Below, in pieces: positions 36,201 through 44,940 of a stretch of DNA of 64,000 bases. The DNA is from CAWDMW01 sp963803575 (GTDB lineage: Bacteria; Pseudomonadota; Alphaproteobacteria; Rickettsiales; UBA998): contig CAWDMW010000002.1 in NCBI GenBank assembly GCA_963803575.1, forward strand, positions 1,054,001 through 1,118,000, read 5' to 3'. The notes below the pieces were generated by a model. That model saw only the letters and a list, made by a program, of their open reading frames with translations, was not told the origin of the DNA and ran no database searches. Position 1 is the stretch's first letter, and every line of letters begins with the position of its first letter. The position numbers and the translations under genes are program-made.

Positions 36201-37725
36201 ATGGCGAACAGCATTTCACTATCAGAATACCTTTGAGGATAATCTGGCACAGGAATTTAGGCAGGCGTTGTCGGTCGATGGCATTGCCTATCTTTACATC
36301 GTGCTGGGCGATAGCATTGCACTGGGCTGGCCTGAAAATAGCAGCAGCCCAGATGAGACCACGCCGCCACCATACGATGCACCCATTGCTCAAAGCCGCA
36401 TTTTTGACAATCCCGGTTTTTTAGCTCTGGAGAGCATGGTGACCACCTTATCGACCACTGCCGTAAGTCCGATTGTAGGGCTGGGCTATCGATTAGCGCA
36501 GACGCTAGGAGAGCATTATCTGGTGCAGCATGCCGTTGGTGGTTCAAAGCTCACCGATGTGTGGCAATCACCCTCCGGCGCTCAGTATGTGAATTTAGTT
36601 GCTAAAATTGATGCTGCCATTGCCGAGCTAGTGGCTGAAGGCAAACAGGTGGTGATCCGTGGTAGCCTGATTGCGCTTGGCACAAATGATTCTGCCAGTG
36701 CCTCGGATGCAAATGCGGCAAAGGCTGGGTGGGATAATTTACTGGATGCGCTGGATAATTGCTATGGCAGCTACTACTCAAATAGCTTCAGGCATGTACT
36801 ATCTGCCGTGGCAAAACCTTCTGGGTTTAATTTTGCGGGTGTCCCTTATATCGCCACCCGGCAAGTGGTGGCCGAGCGTGCCAATTGCCTGCTACTGAAG
36901 AACTTTGATTACACCACAAGCGATGGCACACATTTCAATGAAGCGGATTCTATCGATATGGGTATTCGCGCCGCCGATGCCATCAACGGCAACATTTCCG
37001 ATGACGATATTGCCGTGGGTTATGACATTAAGGCCAATATTAATACGCTCTATCATTGGGATGCCAACGACCCAACTTCGCTAACATTGGAGGCAGCTCC
37101 GGCGCAGAACATTTCGACGGTAACAGGCTGGAAGGATCAACAGGCTGATATCAACCCCACGATGGACACGGATGGCGACCAACCTAGCATCATTCAAAAT
37201 TGGAAGAATGGGAGGGATTGGCTGCAATTTGCAGGCGATACGTTGGTGGGTGTGTTACCGGAGGGGTTAACGGCTCCATTTGCGTTGCTGGTTGCCAGCG
37301 AAATTATCAGCACCCCGGCAGGAACGGTTTATGCGCTTTCCTTCGGTGATGCTACAGGATTTGGTAATAGCCTCGGAGTTGTCTATCGATCCAACGGCTT
37401 GGTTCAGGTGTTTGATGGTGCAACCAACTCTGGTGATTTTTCATGGGCCAATGGCGATGCGCATGTGATTTACATCGAGTGCAAAGAGTCCGGCTCACCT
37501 ATCAACACCATCCGCGTCAATGGCGTGGATGGAAATTCGACCAGCCCTCACGAGATGCAGACCAATGCCAATTTTGTGCTGGGTGGTTATGCGCCAGATG
37601 ATCCCGATGATGGCCTGCGCTGCAACCACCGCATTGGCGAGGTGTATGTGTTTGGCGAACTGCCAACAACGCAACAACGAGATGCCGCAATCGTTGAATT
37701 GATGCAGCGCCACGCAATTAGCTAA
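36201..37725 (+). pseudogene. Tail-associated SGNH-like hydrolase with lectin-like C-terminal domain, one frameshift
   Basis: The ATG at 36201 opens ANSISLSEYL; an extra T near 36232 breaks it from EDNLAQEFRQALSVDGIAYL. The rest to 37725 is one open frame. YIVLGDSIALGWPE is an SGNH block I (GDS) and TSDGTHFNEADSI gives the Asp-x-x-His block V. Residues from about 290 are beta-rich (VTGWKDQQADINPTMDTDG, VIYIECKESGSPINTIRVNG), resembling a concanavalin-like binding domain. A role in deacetylating host surface polysaccharide during adsorption is inferred from position at the end of the tail genes. Confidence 0.7.
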
Positions 37726-37744
37726 CCAATCTAGGAGAAACACC

Positions 37745-37882
37745 ATGGAAACCATATTTATTGCAATTTGCTGCCTGATGACTGGCCTGCTGGTCTGGGG
37801 CATTGGCTGGTATTACCTGCTGGCCAGCGGCATTGCCACGCTTTTTATGGTCACATTATTTAAATTCACCGACCCAAGCTAA
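37745..37882 (+). CDS. Small hydrophobic phage protein
   Basis: The 45-residue protein is almost entirely membrane-spanning (FIAICCLMTGLLVWGIGWYY, LLASGIATLFMVTLFKF). AGGAGAAACACC precedes the ATG. It is followed by a terminator, ending the tail transcription unit. It could be a holin or antiholin component. Confidence 0.55.
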   Translation: METIFIAICCLMTGLLVWGIGWYYLLASGIATLFMVTLFKFTDPS

Positions 37883-37906
37883 CCAGCAAAAACAATCAAC
37901 TACAAC

Positions 37907-37931
37907 AACCCGCCTTCGAGCGGGTTTTTTT
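37907..37931 (+). terminator. Rho-independent terminator at the end of the tail genes
   Basis: A 7-bp stem AACCCGC/GCGGGTT with a 6-base loop is followed by a T-rich run of seven. It lies 25 bases after the small hydrophobic gene and before the lysis genes. Confidence 0.85.
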
Positions 37932-37946
37932 ATGCCCGGAGGAAAC

Positions 37947-38135
37947 ATGGCAGAGAAAAAATACGACGAAACCAACAGCCTGCCCACGCACGTAGCCGTG
38001 TGCGTGGAGCGCTACAAATCGCTGGAGCGCCGTTTAGCCCGACTTGAAAGAATCATCTGGTGGTGGGGAACCATGATCGTCTCCGGGCTGGTCGGCATCA
38101 TCATCAAATTAACAATCATAAATGGAGGACTCTAA
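37947..38135 (+). CDS. Small coiled-coil membrane protein (XhlA-like)
   Basis: The 62-residue protein has VCVERYKSLERRLARLERII as a short coiled coil followed by one membrane helix, MIVSGLVGIIIKLTI. The start ATG at 37947 has GGAGG 5 bases upstream. The stop overlaps the holin candidate's ATG. The layout resembles hemolysin XhlA-type lysis accessories. Confidence 0.65.
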   Translation: MAEKKYDETNSLPTHVAVCVERYKSLERRLARLERIIWWWGTMIVSGLVGIIIKLTIINGGL

Positions 38136-38584
38136 TGATTACATTACTTGGATCACTAATCGGATTTTTAGGCGCTGCCTTTCCCGATTTCTTAAAATTA
38201 TTCCGCGACCATCAGGATCGAAAGCATGAGCTGACGATTTTACAAATGCAGCTGGAGCAACAGGCGCAAGGCCATGCGCAGCGCTTGGAGGAAATCCACA
38301 CGCAGGCGGATATCGCCGAGAGCAAAGCGCTTTATAAAACCTTCTATTCCGGCATTAAATGGGTGGATGCGCTTAATGGCACCGTCCGCCCGGTGCTGGC
38401 GTATGCGTTTTTCCTGCTCTATTTCACCGTCAAATGCATGCAATTTGCGATGGTGGATATCAGCAATCCGCTGCCGTGGCACATGGCCACGCTATGGTCA
38501 GTCGAAGACCAGGCTATTTTCGCTGGCATTATCAGCTTCTATTTCGGTCAACGTGCAATGGCTAAGGTGCGTGCTGGGCGTTAA
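38135..38584 (+). CDS. Three-TM holin candidate (GTA holin-like)
   Basis: The 149-residue protein has an N-terminal helix (LLGSLIGFLGAAFPDFL), a charged coiled-coil (LQMQLEQQAQGHAQRLEEIH), then two helices (VRPVLAYAFFLLYFTVKCMQ and IFAGIISFYFGQRAM). This matches the 3-TM holin family associated with gene transfer agent release, including the terminal FYFGQR motif. The start overlaps the preceding stop by one base. It overlaps a convergent nuclease-like gene by 4 bases. Confidence 0.7.
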   Translation: MITLLGSLIGFLGAAFPDFLKLFRDHQDRKHELTILQMQLEQQAQGHAQRLEEIHTQADIAESKALYKTFYSGIKWVDALNGTVRPVLAYAFFLLYFTVKCMQFAMVDISNPLPWHMATLWSVEDQAIFAGIISFYFGQRAMAKVRAGR

Positions 38585-39963
38585 GCCGCACTCGTGGTTG
38601 GCGCAGGGGCTTCTTCGTCAGCGCTTTCCACATCATCAATCAATGCTTCGGTGTTTTTGGTTTTAATTTTTGGCGGTGGAGCCACCCATTCTTTGATGTG
38701 CTGGCCTGCCTGTTCGTAAAATTCAAGTAGCAAAGGCTCAGATTCCTGAATAAAGGTTTTAGCGCCTTTAAACTTTGCACCCAAATCGCGGGTCAACGTC
38801 ACCTCGAATGCGGTGGGTTTAAGAGAGCTATTGTCGCAGAGCAATGCTTCAATGCCTTGCTCACGGATGGTTGACAATGTTGCCATCGTATCTGGCGCTC
38901 GGCTGGGCCAAATGGCACGAATAGCCACATCCGGATGCGTTGTTTTCTTGAGCTGACCGACGAACCAATTAATTCGACCTTTAGTGGTGGCACGCTCTTC
39001 CGGAGCTTTCACACGCATACAGGCGGTAACGGAGCGTGTTTCGACATCGGCGGTGAGCTTGATACGGCTGGCAGCATCAGGGATATCAAATTCAGCGGTC
39101 AAAGTCTGTTCATGTGCTAATTGCGCTGCATCATCATCAAGGCGTTTATTAGCATCATCCCGGTGGGCCTTCTTCAAATAGATGGTAGTAGTCTCGCCAA
39201 TGGCAAGGCTCAAATGTAGGGACACATTGCGGATAAATTGATGCCAGCTACCAACGCTATCAAGCACTTCCTGCGCTGATTTTTTGAGCGTAATACGATT
39301 TTGAACGGAGCTGCAGACATCTTTCCATGTGCTGTTCATACGATCGAATGAGGTGACGCCGGAGCTGTCATGCTGCAGGTAGCGCACCAGCTCTTCTAAA
39401 ATGTAAGCTTGGTCGGGATCGGTCACGCCATGATATTTAACCCACATCACAGCCTCGGCGATGAGGTACGTCCATGACCAGTGGAATAGCGATACGCTGC
39501 GCGTTTTGGTTTTACTTACGGTAAGCGGATGATGCGTCGGTGAGGCAGCAAATTGGTTGGAAATAGTGATGACACAGTCAATTTTATGTTCTTTGGCCAG
39601 ATCAAGATAGGTTTCCACCTGTTCGCTCTGCAGCTCGGCTTTGCCAATTTTAGCTTCAACCAGAGCTGACCATTGTTTTTTGCCTGTGGTGACAACGATT
39701 AAACCATCGGGACGAATCTTGGAAGCAGATCGGTCTTTACCCTGCAGCACGATTTCGGTGAAGCACTCTACCTTTGAGGTTTTACCTAAGCGTACACCAA
39801 CCGAGTCAAGCAGCCCTTTAGCAAATTCGTCGACTGACATGAATGCCGCCAGAGTGGAGCTGGTAATGCGTCCCTCTTTGCTGGTGTCAGCCAGCACGGG
39901 GATCAGCCGAGCACGCTCGCCGGAGGCTAAGTAGTCGGGTTTTTGAATGGTGAATAACGTCAT
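38581..39963 (-). CDS. Unknown protein with PD-(D/E)XK nuclease-like core
   Basis: The 460-residue protein starts at the ATG at 39963, which has AAGGAGG 5 bases upstream. P85-D86 in SKIRPDGLIVV and E103-x-K105 in WSALVEAKIGKAELQSEQVE form the PD-x(n)-ExK pattern of restriction-like nucleases, with the typical following helix (YLDLAKEHKIDCVITISNQF). The remaining ~330 residues are unrecognised. It lies antisense between holin and endolysin. An anti-phage or DNA-processing role is inferred. The frame is intact while nearby structural genes are broken. Confidence 0.6.
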   Translation of the reverse strand: MTLFTIQKPDYLASGERARLIPVLADTSKEGRITSSTLAAFMSVDEFAKGLLDSVGVRLGKTSKVECFTEIVLQGKDRSASKIRPDGLIVVTTGKKQWSALVEAKIGKAELQSEQVETYLDLAKEHKIDCVITISNQFAASPTHHPLTVSKTKTRSVSLFHWSWTYLIAEAVMWVKYHGVTDPDQAYILEELVRYLQHDSSGVTSFDRMNSTWKDVCSSVQNRITLKKSAQEVLDSVGSWHQFIRNVSLHLSLAIGETTTIYLKKAHRDDANKRLDDDAAQLAHEQTLTAEFDIPDAASRIKLTADVETRSVTACMRVKAPEERATTKGRINWFVGQLKKTTHPDVAIRAIWPSRAPDTMATLSTIREQGIEALLCDNSSLKPTAFEVTLTRDLGAKFKGAKTFIQESEPLLLEFYEQAGQHIKEWVAPPPKIKTKNTEALIDDVESADEEAPAPTTSAA

Positions 39964-40043
39964 GGTGCCTCCTTCTGATTTTGCCGTCTGAACACCTAAC
40001 CCTAACAATTTATTCGAAAATAACAACTTAAAGAGGCTTTTTT

Positions 40044-40484
40044 ATGCGCCATATTACACAAGAAGGTTTAAACTTGATAAAGCATTTTGAAGGTTTTGAG
40101 CCTGAAATCTATCTGGATGCCGCCGGATTGCCTACCATTGGCTATGGCCACCTTATTAGACCCGGTGAGCATAGGATGTTTGAGAATGGCATCACCGAGC
40201 CTGCAGCGCAGGCATTGCTGGCAAAAGATGTATGGTCAGCGGAACGATCAGTGCTGCGGCTAATTAGCGTGCCGCTGGATGATGGGCAGTTTGATGCATT
40301 AGTGTCATTCACCTTTAATCTTGGTGGCGGTGCGCTACAGCGCTCGACTCTGCGCCGTAAGGTCAACCGTGAGGAACACTATGAAGTGCCGGAGCAGCTA
40401 ATGCGCTGGGTATGGGCCGGTGGCAGACGCTTGCGTGGCTTAATGCGCCGCCGTGAGGCAGAGGCAGAGCTTTATTTAAGTTAA
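40044..40484 (+). CDS. Phage endolysin, GH24 lysozyme
   Basis: The 146-residue muramidase has the catalytic Glu in LIKHFEGFEPEIYLDAAGL and the Asp and Thr/Gly-Tyr-Gly-His region LPTIGYGHLI, the T4-lysozyme-like E...D...T arrangement. FDALVSFTFNLGGGALQRST is also typical. No signal peptide is seen, so release depends on a holin. The gene is intact and overlaps the convergent helicase gene by 9 bases. Confidence 0.92.
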   Translation: MRHITQEGLNLIKHFEGFEPEIYLDAAGLPTIGYGHLIRPGEHRMFENGITEPAAQALLAKDVWSAERSVLRLISVPLDDGQFDALVSFTFNLGGGALQRSTLRRKVNREEHYEVPEQLMRWVWAGGRRLRGLMRRREAEAELYLS

Positions 40485-43055
40485 GAGATGCTTCTTAGCA
40501 CTATTATCTTCAACAAAACTTTTAATACTGGCTACATCAATAGTCGCTTGAATGAGCGCAGATTTTGCTTCTGCCCTCCAGACTAGATCTCCTGGTTCAT
40601 TGAAGGATTTACGAATTTGACGGATCACCGCTAAAGCATTTTCTGCCCATTTTACAAATTCGTTCAATTCCCAATAATAAAACCCTCCTAAATGCGGTAT
40701 TGCACCACTCGATGCTTTAGATACTGGAGATACGAGAACTGGCAGAATTTTCATATCATCATTTATCGGGAGATTTTCTTTTATCCAGTTAGGATGTGAC
40801 GCTGTTTGCCTTGCTTTTTTAGTTGCCAAAGAGGAGTCGGTCTGAGCATCTGCATGGTCTTCAAAAACAAAACATAAATCTTCAATAATCCACCAAGGGT
40901 CTGGTGACCCTTCGGACTCTTCTTTCCCTGCCTCAAAGCCGAGCATTGTGCCAAGTGATTTATGAGCATTCTCAAATGTATCTGCATCAGCCAAACCTTC
41001 AAGAATCATTTTCTCTTGGGCATCAAATTTTTTCATATGCAGTGTGCCTAAATCGGCGAGAACAGATTCAATGTGCTCAATTTGCTTATCTAGTAAGAAA
41101 TCTTCTTGATCAAACTGCTTAGGTTCTGCGGTAAAAATTGCTAATTTAGATAACCATGCAATGTCAGATGTTGCCTTCTTTGCTTGTTTAAAATATTCAC
41201 GCGCCCGGCTCTCATGCGTCGTGCTTCCTTCTTTGAATAAAAGCCAGCATGCAGAGCCAGCAAGATAACACCACAGCGCTCGGTAGCCTTTCAATTCTGG
41301 AGATGTTAATTTAGCCAAAACGGATTCAGCTGAAGACAATGCCCCTATAAAATCATTTGATAGCAAGGCTTTTTGGTAGTCAATTTCTTTATTAACGGCA
41401 GACTGAAGCTCACTAACAACTGGAAACTCAGCTTGTTCTGCGTTTGCTCTTAATTGTAGGATTTCGTCATTTGCTTCTTCCCACTCCTCACCATTTTCTA
41501 GAAAAATTCCTAAATTCTCAAGCATTTCCATGGCAGTTCGGCGTTTAGATTGCTCAATTCCAAATTCTAATTCGGCTTGTAGTTCAGGATGAAAATAACT
41601 GCGTTTTTTGTTATCCAACAAATAGTCTGGAAGGTGTTCTCCACTAAGAATAACGGCTGAATAATCTTGCAGAGAGCGAGTGCACCTTCCAATGGCTTGT
41701 AAAACTCTTGTCTGCAAGCGCTCACTAAATAGAACATTTGCCCCCATTTTTGTCATAAGGAAATTCTCTTGAGAATTTGTCGCCCTAGGAAGGCCATCAA
41801 TAAAGAGCACCCGACAATCGTCTCCGGGAAAATCAATGCCATCATATCTGTTCGCAATCACCGCAACAGCTTTCTCCGCCTGAATAAATGGCTTCTTCGA
41901 TCGCTCGATTTGTTCTGCACTGAATATTTGAAACTCATCAGAATCAATGTTTTCTGTAATTTCATTTTTTTGTCTTTCGCTGGGAACAAGCATCACACTG
42001 CGACCAGCTTTTTCCATCATATCATTACGAAGCGTTGGAATATCTGTATCCTTTAAAGAGAGGCTCGGAAAAACAAAAAAACGTCTACCTATACCCTGCT
42101 TATCCCACCCTTCCGGAACCGGGAGGCGGTGGATGTTTTTTCTTCCAGTCAGTCGCTCTAAATCCCCCCCTGCACCTAGTGTAGCTGACATAAATATACG
42201 CTGTGTGGCGTTATCAAAAGGTGCATGAGTCCAAGTTGGAGGAATAATTGGCCTTAATAATATATCTTTGGAAGAGATATAAAGGTGACACGCATGGATG
42301 CCGTCACGGAGCATCTTCCATTCATGTTTTATGTTCGAATTGTCAGCATAACTATCGATGATGTTTCTAAATTCATCAGCAATTTCTAAGAAGGTTGGTG
42401 TGGGCAATTTATCGACCCATGTTGCATCAAAAAGGCTATGACTTTCTCCAGATAATCTTTGGAAGTCTGATATCCGGATGTAAGGCTTTAATAAATTACA
42501 TAGTGCTGTGTGTAGCGCTTTATGATCACTGTTGTGTTTCTCGATATGAAGCGACCAAAGTGACGCGATGTAATTTTCAGCTGCATGAGCATCGTCGATG
42601 ATGATGGTCTGTGGTTTATCAAAAAATGGGTTGGTGTTGAATAAGGAGCTATATGTGGTAATCGCAACACGGTCAGCTGTTTGATACTCGGTTTTTTTGA
42701 TAGGATCGTAAGCGCTCTTGCTGCCCGTAAAGCCATTGACTGTTAAGCCATATTGCTCCTCTGCCTGTTCAACAACCTGATGTACAAGCTGTTTTGTCGG
42801 GCACAAATAGAGCACACGCTCTTTGTATTTTCTTCTTCGCCACTCGGCAATCATTAAACCTACTAGTGTTTTTCCGCTGCCAGTTGGAAGTTGTATAGCA
42901 ACGTCTGATTTATCTAACGCGCTTTGCGTATAAGCACGCATGCTCTCGCCTTGATGAAGAAGGGCACCTTGTATTTTTCGCCGTGGCAATTCAAGTATGA
43001 GCTTCTCAGGACTATCTGGAACGCTTTGTTGCTTATTTAATTTTTTAAAGGCCAT
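40476..43055 (-). CDS. Large SF2 (DEAD/DEAH, XPD/DinG-like) helicase
   Basis: The 859-residue protein has Walker A QLPTGSGKT (residues 55-63), a motif Ib/II region VAITTYSSLFN and IIIDDAHAAE (DDAH, 154-157), motif III FMSATLGAG, and motif VI-like QAIGRCTRSLQDY. No iron-sulfur cysteines are obvious. The C-terminal 350 residues include a helical region and WWIIEDLCFVFEDHADA, then LPVLVSPVSKA, possibly a degenerate nuclease or effector domain. It is antisense at the end of the phage genes. A defence role is plausible; no known system was matched with certainty. Confidence 0.75.
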   Translation of the reverse strand: MAFKKLNKQQSVPDSPEKLILELPRRKIQGALLHQGESMRAYTQSALDKSDVAIQLPTGSGKTLVGLMIAEWRRRKYKERVLYLCPTKQLVHQVVEQAEEQYGLTVNGFTGSKSAYDPIKKTEYQTADRVAITTYSSLFNTNPFFDKPQTIIIDDAHAAENYIASLWSLHIEKHNSDHKALHTALCNLLKPYIRISDFQRLSGESHSLFDATWVDKLPTPTFLEIADEFRNIIDSYADNSNIKHEWKMLRDGIHACHLYISSKDILLRPIIPPTWTHAPFDNATQRIFMSATLGAGGDLERLTGRKNIHRLPVPEGWDKQGIGRRFFVFPSLSLKDTDIPTLRNDMMEKAGRSVMLVPSERQKNEITENIDSDEFQIFSAEQIERSKKPFIQAEKAVAVIANRYDGIDFPGDDCRVLFIDGLPRATNSQENFLMTKMGANVLFSERLQTRVLQAIGRCTRSLQDYSAVILSGEHLPDYLLDNKKRSYFHPELQAELEFGIEQSKRRTAMEMLENLGIFLENGEEWEEANDEILQLRANAEQAEFPVVSELQSAVNKEIDYQKALLSNDFIGALSSAESVLAKLTSPELKGYRALWCYLAGSACWLLFKEGSTTHESRAREYFKQAKKATSDIAWLSKLAIFTAEPKQFDQEDFLLDKQIEHIESVLADLGTLHMKKFDAQEKMILEGLADADTFENAHKSLGTMLGFEAGKEESEGSPDPWWIIEDLCFVFEDHADAQTDSSLATKKARQTASHPNWIKENLPINDDMKILPVLVSPVSKASSGAIPHLGGFYYWELNEFVKWAENALAVIRQIRKSFNEPGDLVWRAEAKSALIQATIDVASIKSFVEDNSAKKHLLT

Positions 43056-43139
43056 TCAATCAGTTACCATTTAATACGATTAACACGAGTTTTACCCATC
43101 TAAGATAGACGATGATGGTAAAACTTCAAATATTCTCTT

Positions 43140-44030
43140 TTAGGCTCGACAAGCACTATTCTCTTCATGCTCAAATTCCAAGGTGGAGTGGCCAATTTCA
43201 AATTGATCTGAGAGCAGTTGTTTGAGCCGGGTTTTGGTGGCTTCAATATCGGATAGCTGCGCGGCCTCGCTTACCACATGCGCCTCTAGCGCGCTGTGGT
43301 GCTCATCCAATTGCCAGATATGAACGTGATGCACATTCTTTACGCCATCCACGCCCTCCATCGCCGCAATCACCTCTTCAATGGATAAATGCTCCGGCGT
43401 GCCTTCCATCAACAGATGGATGGTTTTAGGCAGCATGGTAAAACCCTGCCACAGCACATATCCGGCAATCACCAATGTCAGTAGCGTATCGACCCAATAC
43501 CAGCCGTAAAGCAGGATCAGCGTTCCGGCGATAATCACGCCCACCGAGGCCAGCGCGTCCGATACGTTGTGCAAAAACGCCGCTTTGATATTCATGCTGT
43601 TTTTGGACATGGTATAGGTCAGCACCGCCGTTACCACATCTACGGCCAGCGCAATGCCTGCGACGATCACCACCGTCCAGCCTTCAATTTCTTGCGGCTC
43701 GGCAAAACGCCATAGCGCTTCGTAAATCAGATACAGGCCGATAATGACCAGGGTGGTTAAATTGATCAGCGCAGCAATGACCTCGGCGCGTTTATAACCA
43801 AAGGTTTTATGCGCATCGGCAGGTTTGCGCCCGATCTTCCTTGCAAATAGAGCAATGCCCAATGACGCGGCATCACTCAAATTATGCAGCGCATCGGCAA
43901 TGAGCGATAAGCTACCCGAAAGCACCCCGCCAACTACCTGTGCGGCGGTAAGCAGGACATTCACACCAACCGCCGCGATCAGCTTACCATCTCCCATATT
44001 TTCTGTGCCGTGATCGTGTGAATGTCCCAT
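43140..44030 (-). CDS. Cation diffusion facilitator transporter (CzcD-like)
   Basis: The 296-residue inner-membrane Zn/Cd/Co exporter begins MGHSHDHGTEN (His-rich) and has six helices with metal-site motifs SLIADALHNLSDAASLGIAL (HxxxD) and AAFLHNVSDALASVGVIIAG (HNxxD). A cytoplasmic C-terminal domain has VHHVHIWQLDEHHSALEAHV. It is the last gene of the efflux operon. It moves divalent metal from cytoplasm to periplasm, feeding the RND pump. Confidence 0.92.
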   Translation of the reverse strand: MGHSHDHGTENMGDGKLIAAVGVNVLLTAAQVVGGVLSGSLSLIADALHNLSDAASLGIALFARKIGRKPADAHKTFGYKRAEVIAALINLTTLVIIGLYLIYEALWRFAEPQEIEGWTVVIVAGIALAVDVVTAVLTYTMSKNSMNIKAAFLHNVSDALASVGVIIAGTLILLYGWYWVDTLLTLVIAGYVLWQGFTMLPKTIHLLMEGTPEHLSIEEVIAAMEGVDGVKNVHHVHIWQLDEHHSALEAHVVSEAAQLSDIEATKTRLKQLLSDQFEIGHSTLEFEHEENSACRA

Positions 44031-44041
44031 GATGCTTCTCC

Positions 44042-44440
44042 TTACTGGCTGCTATTGCCCATCCATTTGTTATGCCATTTATTGTTCTGCATATTGCCCA
44101 TGCCCATATCTTTGTGCATTTGCTGCATTTCTTTCATATGCTCATGCATGGCTGGGCAATCATCATAATTGCCGTTACAATCCTTGTGCATCTGATCCAT
44201 CATATTGCCCATATTTTGGTGCATCTGGCGCATCGATTTCATGTAGTTTTGCATGGAGCCATCGCCTCCATTGCCGTTCATCATCTGCATACACATCGGA
44301 CAGCACATCATCATTGGCGTGTCGCCACTATTTTGCATTTGCTGACCCATTGAGCCGCTTTGCCCATTGTTGGTTTGGGCATAGACCGCCAACGGTATGG
44401 CAAGTAATGCGAGGGCTAAAAAGCTGGTTATTTTCTTCAT
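44042..44440 (-). CDS. Met/His-rich periplasmic metal-binding protein
   Basis: The 132-residue protein has a signal peptide (KKITSFLALALLAIPLAVYA). A mature region is dominated by Met, Gln and His (MMMCCPMCMQMMNGNGGDG, MKSMRQMHQNMGNMMDQMH). Such sequences bind Cu(I)/Ag(I) or other soft metals in the periplasm. No named family fits exactly. It sits in the efflux operon between a CDF gene and lspA, so sequestration of the pump's substrate is inferred. Confidence 0.7.
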   Translation of the reverse strand: MKKITSFLALALLAIPLAVYAQTNNGQSGSMGQQMQNSGDTPMMMCCPMCMQMMNGNGGDGSMQNYMKSMRQMHQNMGNMMDQMHKDCNGNYDDCPAMHEHMKEMQQMHKDMGMGNMQNNKWHNKWMGNSSQ

Positions 44441-44490
44441 GGTATTCTCCTTGATTGGTTTAGTTGGTTGGTTGTTGAACGGTTGACATT

Positions 44491-44940
44491 TTAGCTTCTT
44501 GGGTGGTGCTGAACAAAAGCAGCGCCACCGATGAAGATAAAACTGTCGGACAGGTTAAAGGCAGGCCAGTGGTAGCCTAAGGCATGGAAATCCAGATAAT
44601 CAAACACGGCGGAAAACCGTATCCTATCTATGATATTGCCTATGGCTCCGCCGATAATTAGCCCCAGCGCCAAAGCGGTGGAGCGATGTTCGACCTTCCT
44701 TAACCATACGAATAGCCATGCCACGATGAGCATGGCGACAGCTGAAAGAATCCACTGACCGTTTGGGATATCTTGCAGCATGCCAAAGCTGATGACGGGA
44801 TTCCATACCGTCACCAGATTAAAAAATGGGGTCACCCCCACTGGCGCTTTTGCGCCTGCAATGGTCGCAAATAACGCTTGCTGGGTGAGCTGTATCAGCA
44901 GCAAACCAATCGCAGCGATGGTGATGCCAAATCGTGTCAT
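44491..44940 (-). CDS. lspA: Signal peptidase II paralogue of the metal operon
   Basis: The 149-residue protein starts at the ATG at 44940, overlapping the CDF gene by 4 bases. It keeps both catalytic aspartates: NIIDRIRFSAVFDYLDF and FNLSDSFIFIGGAA. The first helix is FGITIAAIGLLLIQLTQQA. Extra lspA copies in metal resistance operons (as in pbr and some czc clusters) are thought to mature lipoproteins of the system. It is unlikely to be the housekeeping copy because it is inside the operon. Confidence 0.9.
   Translation of the reverse strand: MTRFGITIAAIGLLLIQLTQQALFATIAGAKAPVGVTPFFNLVTVWNPVISFGMLQDIPNGQWILSAVAMLIVAWLFVWLRKVEHRSTALALGLIIGGAIGNIIDRIRFSAVFDYLDFHALGYHWPAFNLSDSFIFIGGAAFVQHHPRS

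Larger units (their letters stand above)
13990..43055. mobile_element. Prophage or phage-derived particle locus, packaging to lysis
   Basis: The region holds, in order, a minor tail Z-like gene, ParB-methyltransferase, terminase, portal, protease-capsid fusion, decoration, head completion, tail tube, tail chaperones, tape measure, GTA-type distal tail genes, fibre-like genes, holin candidate and endolysin. No integrase, repressor or replication genes are present, and no attachment sites were found. The left limit could be 11.46 kb (recombinase remnant) instead of 13.99 kb. The right limit is placed at the helicase gene, before the metal island. Cargo genes on the minus strand interrupt the plus-strand structural genes at 26.9-29.4, 30.0-30.3, 38.6-40.0 and 40.5-43.1 kb. 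Confidence 0.85.

Noticed and set aside
13990..43055. Prophage attachment sites
   Set aside because: No convincing direct repeat was found at the two ends by eye; a computed repeat search of 11-14 kb against 42-44 kb would be decisive.
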